A stretch of 64,000 nucleotides of DNA from Fennellomyces sp. T-0311 (taxonomy: Eukaryota; Mucoromycota; Mucoromycetes; Mucorales; Lichtheimiaceae), in contig JALLLT010000008.1 of NCBI GenBank assembly GCA_025266875.1, positions 992,001 through 1,056,000 of the forward strand, written 5' to 3'. This document shows positions 1 to 12,814 of this stretch, one piece after another. The notes below the pieces were generated by a model. The model did not search any database. It was not told the DNA's origin and saw only the letters and a program-made list of their open reading frames with translations. Made by a program: the position numbers and the translations under genes. How positions within the stretch are numbered: position 1 is the first letter of the stretch; every line of letters begins with the position of its first letter.

Positions 1-597
1 GGTAATGCGTGTTTGGCTTTATTCTGTCGCAGCAGCAGCAGCATCCAGAAACCCAATATGGGACATGATATATTAAAAAAAGGTAAAATGAGTGATCTGC
101 TGCCAATGCTTGCCGTTCCTTTTGGCCTTAAGACGTGCAGACCCATCGGACACCAAATTATGTTTTTTATGGCATAGTTCGATTTGCTGCATCCCACGAT
201 CGAGTTGATGCAGCAAAAAAGAAAAAGACAAAACATGTATACAGCGTGGTGGAGCGTGTATTGATGCCATCCCTAACCGGGCATGTAGCAGTGATACATT
301 GCCACATGCTCCAAAGGTGATTTGACGGCCAACAGCAGGTTGTCATGGGGATAAAGGACAAACCGGAGGGTGGATACGGAGGCTGGTACGTAGGCCGCAA
401 TCAAATCCAGAGAAGCGTATACGCAAAGGTGAGGATGTTTAGGAGCAAAAATGGAAATCGGAGTAATGCTCTGCCGATAAGACGAGATCAATTTGCGGTG
501 CGCCATGAAAGGCGGTTTTTGTCTCTCTCTTTTTTTTCATAAACGCTTTTGTTTTTTTTGGTTCAGCACCCCTTACCTCATTTCCGACCATTTTCAT
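1..597. other. Upstream intergenic region
   Basis: No supported gene. Short overlapping open frames on both strands show no recognisable domain. It holds a small CAG/CAGCAG run near 30-45 and a T-rich stretch just before the ITC1 start, and is presumably the promoter and 5' leader of ITC1. Confidence 0.5.
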
Positions 598-3500
598 ATG
601 CCCCTGTTAAACGACAAACGTATACCACTTACACCGGCTCCTCCCTACGACCCGAGACGAAAGCGAAAGGAAGTGTGGTACCTGCGCTTCACGAATGAAA
701 TATTCACGAACTACGAGTATCCTTTTTCGTAATCACTGCTGTGTACGCGCGCGCTTTAACAATGCCAAACAGTTCTTGTTGCATGCGCCTTATTTTGGTG
801 TTTTTGTGTCTGACCCCTTAGAAAAAATGACTCAATGACACCTTTATGCTTGCATCTAGTTATGCATCGCCTTCAAAAAAAAGAGGACTGTCCAATCTGT
901 CAGACTCGTACAAAATGGCAATCCTTGACTACATTTTTTTTCTTCTTCCTTGTAGAGCGTACATTAATCGGCTAATGCTTTATCATCAACCAATATGGAC
1001 ATGCGAAGCAACAGGACGAGCCAATCTGACTTACGAACAGGCGTTGGAAAGCGAAGGTCGCGACGAGCATAACAGAGCAGAATTCCGGTTCTGCGAAGTT
1101 TTGCGAAAACGTATTTTATTTCATGTACAGTTTCGTAAGTGAGAGCAACCAGAAAAAAAAGCGCTCGTGACATAACACAACACATTTAGAAACGATCCGA
1201 CTCGAACCTCTTGTCGAAGAAATTTATATCTACTATCGATTCAATTTTGCCATTGGTGAGATTGTCCATTGCAAATTGGGCGAAAATATGTATGTGTATA
1301 GGGTAACGCTTTTTTTTAAGGCTGGATAACTTAATTTTCGTCCAGATATTTGGCCCGCATCTTGGATATTTTTCCAGGTTTCGATCAACGACACATGAAC
1401 GGAAAAGCTCAACAGCAACCGCCAATAACAACCACATCCTCTTCGTCCGAAGAAACTGAATCAGAACCTGATGATATACCGCGACAACCTAATGGACGTT
1501 TGCGCTTCCCGGATGCCTTTCTTCATCCTACACCGGCTACACCCGTTCCTCAACACCAAGAGCCGGTTGTCCCATCCGCATCGGATACTCCTCCAATACC
1601 TACTCCCGATGCGGCCATTCCGCGCTTAGATCCGCCCGTGAACCCATCCCAGCCATTGCGATATAGAATTCAACTAATCAACGAATATGGTCAGCCCATT
1701 GAGGATATCGTACGGATCGTGGAGCAGGATGAAATAAGGTAATCTTTTTTCCTGACAGTAAAGAGAAGGTAAAAAAAAAAGGCTCACCCGTTTACTGTAG
1801 GAGAGACAAGCGAGTATTCTGTCGTCACATGATCCAGCGTCTTGTTAGAGAATGTGCCCAAAGAGACAGTTACATCGGAGCTCCCTGGTTGATCAAGGTA
1901 ACTTTTGAAAGTGTTGTTATGGATACATTTTTTTGTGTTGCTAAGCAAAACCGTTAGCCAAATGTTGCTTATCACTATGGCATCAGCACGGTATTACCGC
2001 TGCATCTGCAGGAAGCGCAAGATTTAGCGTATGCGAATCAAGCACGGAAACGAAAGGCACCGTTGAAGGAACCCGAAGATAAGGAAGCGGAAAAGAGAGC
2101 CAGAAAGGAGGAGAATCTGTTACAAAAGGCCAAGTTAAAGGAAGAAAAGGAGCGACAGCGAGAGGAGAGACGCAAGCAGGCGGCCGTCAAATACCCCATC
2201 GAAGATCTGGATCTACCGATATATAGAAAGGATCCAAACCTAAACTGGGCGTTGATCGACATGTCGCCCGACAAATATACGGGTCCAGCCATCATTCCGT
2301 ACCCAAGCGGTGGACGAACGCCTCGACCAACGCCTCACAAAAACACCTCCATACCCGACGATGTGTTTGAAACGTTCATCTCGGTATGGACCTTTTTGGC
2401 AGTCTTTTCCGACCCGTTGGAACTGTCTCCGTTCAGTATTGACGATTTTGAACGTGCATTGTGTCAGCCAAATCAAAAGTCGAATATCCTGTTTGAAAGC
2501 AATGCGTGTCTTTTGAACGTCATCATCAGCGAACGGAAACAAGACATTGCGAGCGAAATCGCCAGTGGTTTGGTCACGGAAGAATATCTCGAGTCAATGA
2601 AGGACGAGCAAGATGATTCAACAAAGAAACAACAAGATACTGCATTTTCCCGACTTCGACGAGAAAAGGTCGAGCGAGGATGGCGGGACACGGAACAACT
2701 GAAGTTGTCGAACGGTTGGGACGAAGAAGAGATAGATCTCGAGGATCGCAAGGGCTGGGAAGCTGTACTGATTGGCTGTCTCAATGAGATCGCCACTCCA
2801 TCGCTTGTACCGGATTTGGATTTGATTCTGCGTCATTTGGTTCCAAGAAACAACTCGACGGCATCGGAACGAGAACGTCAATACCCCTCGTTGAGCATCA
2901 AGCATAAGCTCACGATCCTCAGCTTTCTCGTGGAGGCTGTCAATGAATCAAACACCATCAAGGATTACATGGAACAGTGTCAGGAACAACTTACAGAATT
3001 CAGACGTCAAAAAGTCGAACTCAACAAGGAAAGCAAGAGTTTGGCTGCGCGAAGGGTGGAGCTGGATCGACGGGATCGTGCAGAAAAGGAAGGCAAGGAT
3101 TCGACCGAAGATGAATCGGATAGTGCTGCCGAAGATGGTGGAGACGACTCGGACGCTGACTCGAACGATGATTCGAATGATGAGGATGCCAGTGCCGACT
3201 CGGATGATAGCGATTCGTAAGTTTTTTTTCTCTTTTGGATATTTTCTTTTATCGAATGGAGTTGCTAAGTGCAATTCTTTGTTTAGTTCAACACGTGGCA
3301 TAAAGAGTCATGAGAGGCGGCATCGATCTCGTCAAGAAAAGCTGAAAATCAAGCAACAGAAGCGTCGAGAAATGGAGCAGTTGAAGAAGGAAATGTATGC
3401 AAAGCAACGGGAGGCTGCCAAGGCAAGAAGCCAGGAACTAAGGCAAAAGGCAGAGGAGCGACGGAAATTAGAGGAAGAGGAGCGAGCACTCCGCAAAAAG

Positions 3501-4191
3501 GTAGGAGAGAATGGCATGTCTGGATTGCAAACGCTAAGCTGCTTTTTTTTCAGGAGGAGCAACTAGAAAAGGATATGAGAAAGTACATGACCTTGCGGAT
3601 ACGTCCACTTGGTCGAGATCGATTTTATAATCGGTATCTGTATCTCGACAACATCGGCACCTCCAGCACCTATGGCACCGGTCGTCTTTATGTTCAAAGC
3701 CCAAGCGATATTGATATACAGATGATCTTGGAGCGCGATAGACCAGACAGCCAACCGGAACAGCCTTGGGGTCGTGGCGGTGGCCAGTGGTTCATGCTGG
3801 CACTGATGAAGGCTCAGGGAATGGAGGAAGAAAGTGAATGGCTCGAGAAACGTTTAGAGAACCAACTAACGGGCACTATGACGCATAGTTGGTGGAGAAG
3901 TTACTCTGATCCTGAAGAGGTGAGTGACCGAGCGCCCTTCTTTTACACAATCTAAACGTGGCAAACGGTTAGATTCAAAAATTGTTGTCGTGGTTGAATC
4001 CAAAGGGGAGCAGGGAATGCAAACTCAAGAACGAGATATCCAAACGACACAACTACATCATGGACTCGATGAAACGACGTTCACAGGTAAGCAAGAGGGA
4101 TGGCGATGACTGGCATTGATACTAACTGATGATGCAGACGTTAACCAAATTGGAAAGCCAAGGAACGAAACGAAATTCAAGAAGCCGATAG
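598..4191 (+). CDS. ITC1: ISWI chromatin-remodelling subunit, ITC1/ACF1 family
   Basis: Non-catalytic partner of the ISWI ATPase in nucleosome spacing and repression. Ten exons: 598-716, 956-1134, 1190-1289, 1346-1738, 1801-1897, 1958-3216, 3287-3500, 3554-3919, 3973-4086, 4138-4191; about 964 residues. The start MPLLNDKRIPL opens a WAC (WSTF/Acf1) domain that continues across the first intron with FTNEIFTNYE then PIWTCEATGRANLTYEQA. Exon 6 carries a charged helix, then a DDT domain (near IPDDVFETFISVWTFLAVF) and a WHIM1-like region; exon 8 carries the WHIM2/WSD motif (RIRPLGRDRFYNRYLYLD). Long acidic (DSD/DDSN) and E/R/K coiled-coil tracts lie between. It ends 352 bp from the convergent heat shock factor gene. 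There is no PHD or bromodomain, as usual for fungal ITC1. The family call is firm; exon borders are by eye. Confidence 0.93.
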
Positions 4192-4543
4192 CTGCATCCA
4201 ATCTGTATTTACTTGTTTTTTTTTTCCAATATATGTCGACACGTAAACCGCACACTCCCGCCAACCCGGGATTCATTTTTGCTTCAACATTCCATATAGT
4301 TCCTGCCTTTAATATCATTTCGTTCACCCCTTTGATGACCACGCGCGTTGATGAAGATGACAGAGAATTGTATTAAAGATTGTCTGCTCCTAAAACAAAA
4401 AGTGTACAAGCGTTGCATGAAAAAAAAAGATAAAAAACAATAATAAAGGTATGTATAGGCGAAACAGAAAAATGATGTACATGAGAGAGAGGACTTTGAT
4501 GAGAGGGGCGAAAAGAGTGTGAAAGTTTTATGTCCATTTTTGT
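4192..4543. other. Convergent 3' intergenic region, ITC1/HSF
   Basis: Region between two convergent genes. A plus-strand AATAAA at about 4442-4447 is a plausible polyadenylation signal for ITC1. No gene is seen. Confidence 0.5.
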
Positions 4544-6431
4544 TTACTTGGTGCTGTCGGCCGGTGATTGTCCTTCTTTATTACTACTCTTTGCTGCACT
4601 GGACTCGGCCACCGGCGTGTTGGATACTGAAGGGGGTGCTGATGGCGAATCAACAGTATATGGCGTTGGAGAGGAGGGTGATTCAGGGACTGATTGCCCT
4701 AGCAGCATATGAGGGACACTTGCTGACGACGGCTCTGTAAACATACCGGTATTTAAAAAGTCGTCAATGTTGATGTTGTAATTGTCGTTGCTAGGATATT
4801 TGCTTGGATCAAAGCCCAGTTGGCTCGCCAGCAAACCGATACTGGCTCCTAACGCCTCAATATCCTGGTTGATTGCGTCTGCTGATTTGGTGATCGACGT
4901 GAGATTGTTGGGGACATGTGCTAGAGGGGCAGGTGCAATGGCTGTCAGAGGCGGTTGTGGTTGGAATGTTGACGATGGCGCAGCAGTGGGATTTTCATGC
5001 TGCTTGTTCTGCACACCGTTGTAATCGGGCTGGAGCGCAGTGTTGTAAAATGATTCATTGGACAATTGGTTCAGAATCGACGGATTGGCCTGGGCCAAAG
5101 TGAGCAAGTTCTGCAATCCTTGGAGTTGCTGCGGGCTGAACACGTTGGATAGATCTTGCGTCAATGAAACCGGCGGTTGGTTGGGCGAAACAAGTCCTAT
5201 CACAGTTGTTAGGCAAATACGCACCACATACACACACATAAACCCAGTTTAACATGTATACCTGACGCCAAATGCTGCTGCAATTGCAATTGTTGTTGCT
5301 GCTGCTGTTGTTTGGTTTCATCGTGAAGGGCGATCGCAGCGGCTAGCTCGGTCGTTTGTGCATCCGAGACATTGGTAGTATTTAGCGTTTCTCTTGGCGA
5401 GGAAGACGCAGGTCGAATTCTGCTGTTGTCACCGGATAGATCGTCATCATTATTGACGTATTCCTCAATATCAAAGGATACCGACTGCTTTGGGACCTTG
5501 GCCCTTCTCCCATCCTCGATATCATCCTCATCCTCCTCCAAAAAGTCCTCATCCTTGTACTCGGTGTTAGCGTCGCCGATCAAGAACCTTCGCTTTCTCG
5601 GAATGACCACGCGTTTCTTATCACTGGAGAAGACAGAGGCCAAGAACCTGAGGATCTTGTCGATGGTTTCCTGATGGCGGTGATGGCGTTCGCGGGCGGC
5701 CATGGTTTCTTGCCACAACACCTGGTTGTCGCGCTGAATTCCCTTGAGATCGGCACTAATACTCATCTGATGCTTTTTGATGGCTGCGATTTCATCGAGG
5801 ATGTGATGCATATCGATGTTGGCTGGTTCCTTTTCCTCGGTATCTCTGCCCTTTTTCCGCGTAACAAGCAGTAACAGGTCAGGCTGGTTGCGCTGGAAAT
5901 GTGGATTGCTGAACTCCCATCGTTCCGCCTCGCTGTCTGCGTGCAACACACCCTGCTGAAGATGCGGCACTTTGTGGAATCCATACATGTTGAGCTGCCG
6001 CACAAAAGACGAAAAGTTGCTGTGCTTGAAGAATCGTGGTAGAACCCGTTTGGCGAAATCCTCATGACGCAACACAATAAACGACATACCATCGTCTGCC
6101 CAGCGTATAAGATCGTCTGATGTTGGATCGTCCACCATGCTACACTTTTCTATCAGTAAAGGGGAATGTAAGATTTAACGCAAATACACTCTTACTTGTA
6201 AAGCTTGTTTAAAAAGGCCGGCACATTTTGCATTTTTGCACGCTGGATCTGGCTTGGATTAATAACTGAATGCGAAACATTGGGCATTTGTGTATTTACA
6301 GACGAGGCTCCAACTGCGTTTGCTGACGTTGACAGCATGCTTGGTAGGGCAATAGCGGCAGGCGGGGTGGGAGTTGTGGACGGTGGGGTGCTCGTCGGGA
6401 GCGAGGTAACGTTGGTAGGCAGTTTGCTCAT
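4544..6431 (-). CDS. HSF1: Heat shock transcription factor (HSF family)
   Basis: Trimeric transcription factor binding nGAAn heat shock elements. Three exons, 6431-6196, 6139-5262, 5196-4544; about 588 residues. Splicing of exons 1 and 2 rebuilds the hallmark VPAFLNKLYNMVDDP, and the winged-helix DNA-binding domain spans about residues 70-175, including SSFVRQLNMYGFHKV and the ERWEFSNPHFQR segment. A hydrophobic heptad region follows (about 188-255, HHILDEIAAIKKHQMSISAD), matching the HR-A/B trimerisation coiled coil. Then come a basic RKRR patch, an acidic stretch, a poly-Q tract split by intron 2, and a Gln/Pro/Ser-rich tail with an acidic-hydrophobic NINIDDFLNTGMF motif that may be an activation element. 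The DBD sits after a 69-residue Ser/Thr/Pro leader. Paralogues are usual in early fungi, so this need not be the orthologue of yeast HSF1. Confidence 0.93.
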
Positions 6432-9400
6432 AGTGATCGATGGTACTCCAGATTACCACAAAAACTACAGCTGGAACAAGCCTTTGAGATTTGGATTCTT
6501 CGAATATAAAAGAAAGAAATATTTTTTTTCAAAAGTTCGACTCGAAAGCCGCAAAGCTCATTGAAGCCCAGACATTTTATCATCGATGATGCGCATTTCA
6601 TTATTCTACCTACCATGCTAACCGAATGTCATACTAGGCACTATGGATCAATAGATACTCAGGCTAAACTCCCAAAGAAAAATAGTAATGTCGTAGCGTA
6701 GTCCTGCCCTAAAAGATATTCACCGACATATGATTAATCAATTGCGAAGGCTGCGATTGCACGTTTTCCTATTTTGAGAATCGAAAACAAAAGCAGCGTT
6801 GCCTAATATTCACGCAGTGCATGACTCACTGTGGTACAGGCTTGGATCGGCGGAATGTTAACGGGAGACAATGTTTTGCTGCCTGTCAAACGTTCTTTTC
6901 GCAGGAGCGGAATAGCTACTTGCGCTGTAAAGATCGACCATAGCGCTAAACCGTGGTGGGTAAACTTGATCTTCTGGTACAGCTGCTCATTGTAATCAAA
7001 CTCACCGTACAATGTCAAAGCTTGACATATCTTGCGAAGCACAGAATCCTTCCTCGTGCGGCGGCACTAAACTGCCCGGCAGTGCATAAATAGCGCACGA
7101 TTCCTTCGCGGAGGACTAGATTATTGATGCTGTTGGCTATGGCATGTATTATACTTTGATATGTATTATCACTGTGTGTGAGGCATGTTTTGAATCCCTA
7201 AAATTCAGCCATTACGGGCTTTTCCCTACCTAATTAGCCTAAGCGATACATTTGTCCAGAATATTGCAGCGGGTGTCCTGAGCTGAAGCAATGTTCCATG
7301 ACGTACCTATGCAGATCAGAAGCCTTGTACCATAGAAGGGTCGCTGTCATTGTACGCACAAACCCCTGATGATTCTCTCCTCTATTTAGCAATATTAGCA
7401 GCTTTATCTTAAAAACTAAAATCTTGACTAGATATTAATGGTCTAAAATAGTCGATTAAACCGAAAAAGAGCATTCTTTGTCAGAAAGCAAGTGTTTGAA
7501 GATCATTCATGCTGCTTTTAGTGATGCGATGCTACCGCATACCGCATCATGGAAACATATCTAAAACGTTTGGTTAATGAGAATTCAACAAGCAAGACAG
7601 ACTAAAGCATCATGCTTTCGCTTTCTCCAACGAAACCTCAGGCGGTTGCCCACGTTAACTTTCAAGCCAAAATCATTGAATTCCAGTCCACAAATTTGAT
7701 AGCGTCTGGGTTTTCGATGGAGGTAACTTCGTTGCTGTTTTCTACTTTTATATCCATGTTTTCAGGTACAAAGAATGCAAGAATTTAAAAGCATACCTTT
7801 CCAGTGCGTAGCACGTTATTGTTCGCTAATACCTACGCGCGTAGTCGCCAAAGAGTAAATATACACTATAATCGTGGAAAGAATATGACCAAGTCAGTAC
7901 GATAACGGCATGAATATGTTTAAGATGAAGTACGATGGCTTTAATTACGAATTCGTAGCATTCAAATGGTGTGGCTGATATCGTTATTAAAAGGAACGAA
8001 ACGGAGATGGTTCAGCTGGCATCTGCTTCAAGCTCGGATACTTTTCTTGTGCAGAGAGTAGATCGTGATGAGACGGTCGAAGGACACGTTCTTTCAGGCA
8101 ACGTATGACCTTCTTGATTATACGAAATATACACGGTTATATTTTCGATGATACTACGCTTCGCCCAGTACCCATCGAATTCATGGACTTTATGGAAGCA
8201 GGTACAGTCAACAAGCTCTCAAAGTTAGTCGTTATCAGTCCATTGTATGTTCATTTTATGTTAGCGACCCATGTACTCGTGCTCAGAGACAGAGGCATAT
8301 GTATCCATGGATACATACGATATTCAAAAAATTCCGTCATGGCGAGAGGCAACTGCTTTAAATTGCCGTGGAGTGAAGATCCATTGCCAGCACGAGCTAG
8401 TCAGGTCCAATATGAAGAATCCACCACGCTAAAAGGGATAAGTGTAAGCAACGAAACAAGCGAATGAATTGGTTTGCTACTTAGTACTGTAGTATCTATA
8501 GCTGTGCTTGTTAGTATAGATCATAAGTATATCCAAGTGTATATAGTAGAGAGCAGCATAGGCACAAGGATGATTTGTAGATAGAAGAAAGGAAATATGA
8601 AAGAGAGCTTTGCTATTGTTTGCTTTGCTAGGTTCGCAATGCACGCATTGAGTGACTAGAAAAGTGCAATTTGGAGTTTTCCCACTCCTCTATCTACGTA
8701 CCTCAATTTTTTCACGGGGGATCATTTTGCCCAGCAGTTATTCCACATTCGCATGCTTCCTTTGGCTTGCTACAACTCTTGCATGGAATAGTATACATAA
8801 ATCTTATTTACGAACAAGTCTCCACTGAAAGCAACACTACCACATACCCAATCTATTATATCCAAGTGCTAGAAATGTCATCAGGTCAGCAACGGCAAAT
8901 TGAGAGACCAGTGATCTATACCAGCTTACCATAATGTTGTGAAGCCGTATAGAGCAGCTCCTAAACCTAATCATAATGTGGGTGACGTTACACGCATGAC
9001 AAACTTGTAGACTGGATATTTAGCCAATAACCGCTCCCTAAATAAAAAGCAGATACTTTCTTCCAGTATTACCCTCTGACTCCGTACAGTTAAAGAAAAG
9101 TGGTGATTCAAAGCTCTCACCAACGCTTACGATGTACCGAATATTAACGACCACGATGGATTATATAGTTTAACATCATTATCAACCACCCTTGGTTGAT
9201 TTTGTATTGCTTCACAATCTGTTATATATTTGCCATCCAGTTTCTTACTGGTACGTTCTCTCTTCCGTCGTTTAGACTTTTACATCGCCAACCCATCCCT
9301 TATTTATTTCTATTGTGATTGGCAGGTAGTGACGTCTATGAAAGAATAGACCCACGCAACGATAAGCAAAAGGAACCGATACTCAGATGTAGGGCAGTAG

Positions 9401-11626
9401 CGTGGTATACAGCGGAAAAATGGTATTCAATAAGTATCATGCTCTACAAAGTTTCATTGAAATCACCTACCAAGTTAGAGTGATTGATGCTTCTACCAGA
9501 GCGCCGCACCAACCACAATCGCCAACGATGTTGCCACCTGTATCGTGGCAAGACACAGCACTTTTTAGCGTGATACGTTGCCCTACCATCAGGACAGTAA
9601 CGGCGAAGGAAAGATGCTTGATAAAGAAAAAATTGAAAAGTACAACTGTCGTCAGCAGTGCAACACCGTGTATTATTACCCAACCGCGATTTACTTTGTG
9701 ACCCAAGGAACCTTGAAAATCATTGTGGATGTTTTCGTCACTAGAAACATTAAATATAAGATTGATACGTATACTGTAGGATAGGTATGGAATTACATAC
9801 GGTTCATTGTTATGAAAAAGTCCAAGAAAAAAAAAGGTGCTTTGGCCAAGCTGTACAGCTATATATGCTTGGAAATTCATGTCAAGCAGAAGGGAGACAT
9901 CCGATCATATGTCTAGGGCTCGCAACAGGCATGGACCGGCAGTCTTCGGACACCTTCCGTCGGACCATACCCAAGAGCTGAAACCGACAGGCAAAATTGC
10001 TGGACGGTGTCTGAGAATCCAGGCACCCGTAAAAAACGTTGACCAGCCGGAATGGCGTTGCCTGCGTTGAAGCATAGTCAACGGCGTAATGACTAATCCA
10101 GGTCAAGATTACTCATTGCTGAACATGAGTAGAAGGTGCAAAATATAAAGTCGTACTTTTATCACAACAAAATCTTCAACCAAATGAGTGTGCGAAAAAA
10201 AAACAAAATAAATAAATATACAATTTCATTGTTCTTGATCCTTTTCTCTGTACAACGTACGCAACCACCACCTTCAAAAAATGTTTTGACACATTGAACA
10301 TATTCATCAACACCAAATCATACGGTCTCCTTGGATTGCTACTGTATCATCAATAATCAGCTTTGTTGACCTATGTACATCCTCACTTAAATGAGTTTTT
10401 AACTGAAAACTCGATCCACAGAGCATGTTAGCGGCCATACCTGGATCAGGGCATTGTTCAGTCGGATAGCAAATCTCCGTTACTTTGGCATGAAGTACAT
10501 CATCATCACCCAAAGAAGCATACCATCTTTGTGAACATTGTCAAAGGAATCGCAAAATGGCCACAAACTTACAAAGTTACTCTGAAAGATTGTTCGTCTC
10601 AAGTACTACGCATCAACACCCACTACATCAAATCGATGTGGGAAGCAGAGCTTGGAGCCCTGGAACTCATAGACAATCTGCAGCTGCTAATCTTGGAAGA
10701 CTACTCCAAGCACAGATTCAATCCACGAAAATTGGATTACATGTTTACGAAAGTGAAAGCAAACGGCAGCGTGTCGTCAAGGTCGGATCCAATATTGTGG
10801 TCATTACCTGACGGGTGGAAAGAATAACTGGCATAGATTGAGCAAGTAAGAGTATCGAGGTCTCGGCGAGAGTCATTGCATTCGAGAATTACGACCTAAT
10901 AAATAATGTTGCCTCAGATGTATGGATTAATTTGTAATCATTTCATGGATACAAGCTTATTTCGTCACATTAAGCTTTCGCGTGTGACCAAGTCACGCAT
11001 AGCATACAGTGCTTGGCGATTTCAGTCATCGCTATTAAGCCATAATGCTTCGTTTCTGCTTTATGTAAAACTTTGATAACCAAGGGTAGAGTGACCCTTG
11101 AACCCGACGAGCAGATTTCTAGCATCCTATTACCGCATTATTGTCCAATACATTAATTCCTGTGCAACATGGCATTAGTTGACATAATCATAATATACTA
11201 CGTGTTATTTGTATCCACGTTTCATATGTTTGTCGTGCTTCTGCAAAATGCATTGTCGTACAAAGCATCTCTGTTTGGACAATTGCAATGTTTTTTGCGA
11301 TCCCGATTGCAGCTTCCTGCATGACACTCTCACTTTCCACGACCATGTTCTTATTTTTTCGCAAGGACAGACGTGGTAACCGGCAAACTTGAAATAGAAC
11401 CGGCAAGAACGGGCTTAGCGGATGAAGGATATAGGTCATATGGTAAAAGGTCCGGGTGCACTGACTAAACTTTCTATTGCAAGAATACAGCACAACCCCC
11501 TTTTTGGCCCCCACCTCTCCTCCACTTTTACCCGAACAATCCAGTCTAAACGTAAGGAAAGAATCCTCCGCCAGTTCTCCTTATTTTTTTTAACCGAGAA
11601 GAAACAGTGTGGAAGCAACGGGGAGG
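6432..11626. other. Gene-poor intergenic island (5.2 kb)
   Basis: No gene I can support. Open frames reach only about 60-137 codons, overlap on opposite strands and show no domain. Frames at 8105-8467 (+) and 10531-10827 (+) are the least random looking but have no recognised homology, splice context or conserved motif. I saw no tRNA box pattern and no long inverted repeat. It may hold decayed elements. Confidence 0.5.
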
Positions 11627-12814
11627 ATGCATTGTATCACATATGTCGTTGTGGCACTCGCGCCCTCGTTTCTGTTTTCATGGGTGGCGCTCCCTGTCGA
11701 CAGACCCAGTTACGTGCAACAAGTCGTCTTGACGCTACTATATCTCTGCAACTTGTTCATTCCACTCTACTACGCCGGTTCATTTTCGCTGACATGGGGC
11801 ATGTTGACCGGTGTATGGGCATGGGCCAATGGACTCAAGATGGCCGTCTGGTTATTCTGCATGCCGCAAGAAGAACGTCGCAAACGTCCGTTTGTTGCCA
11901 CTCTTTTTTATTGGCGCGAACGCAAAAAAACTATCGCCGCGGTCGAACCTGACGTGAAGAAACAACAACTGCAAAAGCCGGGTGATCTCTCGCCAGCAAC
12001 AATCCTGACAATGTACTTTCGCCATCAACTCATTTTCGACGTATTGGACATGACGATTCGAACCTGTGGCAGTCAACAACAATCAATTGCGGTGTTCGAA
12101 GAAGCTGTCCGGATGCTGGTATTCCGAGGGCCTAGCCAAATGGAGTGGTCGTCGATTCTGTCCAGCTTTGGGCTATGTACACTCTTTAGCGTTTACTTGC
12201 AACTTCAACTGCAAGTGACGTATGACGCGTTCCTCATCATTTTCAGCTTTGCCAACATCATTCTGCCGTATCTAGGCATCAAGTCGTCATGGATAAAATC
12301 GGTCAAAGTGTACCTGGAAGAAGCTGCGGATATGCCACCTGCTTTTGATTCCCCCTGGGAAACCACAAGCTTGCGCGATTACTGGAGTAATCGATGGCAT
12401 CAGTTTTACAATACTTGTTTTGTCCGGTTGGCATTTAAACCATTGCGACGTATGTGCGGAAGCGTCAAGGTTTTGCGGCGGACGATCCCGGTGTGGGGTG
12501 TGTTTGCGTTGTCAGGGATCATGCACGAGTACTTTTTGTTCTGCACGACCGGTCCAGGTGTATACTGGTATGGTGGAGCCGGTGGATGGCAGATGCTCTT
12601 CTTTTTGCTCCAGCCCATCGGTATCCAGATTGGAGACACTCTATTCAGACCCGGCTGGCCAGGCCGCTTGTGGGCAATCGCGTGGATGATCCTTTTATCC
12701 CATCTCTTTGTTGTCCCATATTTCCTCAGCAACTACTTTGACGTGGTTCAAGTGCACATTTTACCCTACGCGGTTAGACTGGTACATATTCTACGCGCTG
12801 TTACCACCAAATGA
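11627..12814 (+). CDS. Wax-synthase-like membrane-bound O-acyltransferase (MBOAT_2)
   Basis: Integral membrane acyltransferase, probably moving a fatty acyl group from acyl-CoA to a hydroxyl acceptor such as a long-chain alcohol, sterol or secondary metabolite. One uninterrupted 395-codon frame; ATG 11627 is chosen (MHCITYVVVALAPSFLF), although the frame is open from a GTG at 11609. There are roughly seven to eight hydrophobic segments. The family signature is TSLRDYWSNRWHQFYN (about residues 245-260), preceded by FDSPWE, with the conserved membrane histidine in SGIMHEYF (His300). A loop of about residues 85-125 is hydrophilic and Lys-rich. Length suits plant and fungal wax-synthase-domain proteins. 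It stands alone with long flanks and no biosynthetic neighbours, so the acceptor cannot be inferred. Being intronless is unusual here and could reflect retroposition or transfer. Confidence 0.85.
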   Translation: MHCITYVVVALAPSFLFSWVALPVDRPSYVQQVVLTLLYLCNLFIPLYYAGSFSLTWGMLTGVWAWANGLKMAVWLFCMPQEERRKRPFVATLFYWRERKKTIAAVEPDVKKQQLQKPGDLSPATILTMYFRHQLIFDVLDMTIRTCGSQQQSIAVFEEAVRMLVFRGPSQMEWSSILSSFGLCTLFSVYLQLQLQVTYDAFLIIFSFANIILPYLGIKSSWIKSVKVYLEEAADMPPAFDSPWETTSLRDYWSNRWHQFYNTCFVRLAFKPLRRMCGSVKVLRRTIPVWGVFALSGIMHEYFLFCTTGPGVYWYGGAGGWQMLFFLLQPIGIQIGDTLFRPGWPGRLWAIAWMILLSHLFVVPYFLSNYFDVVQVHILPYAVRLVHILRAVTTK

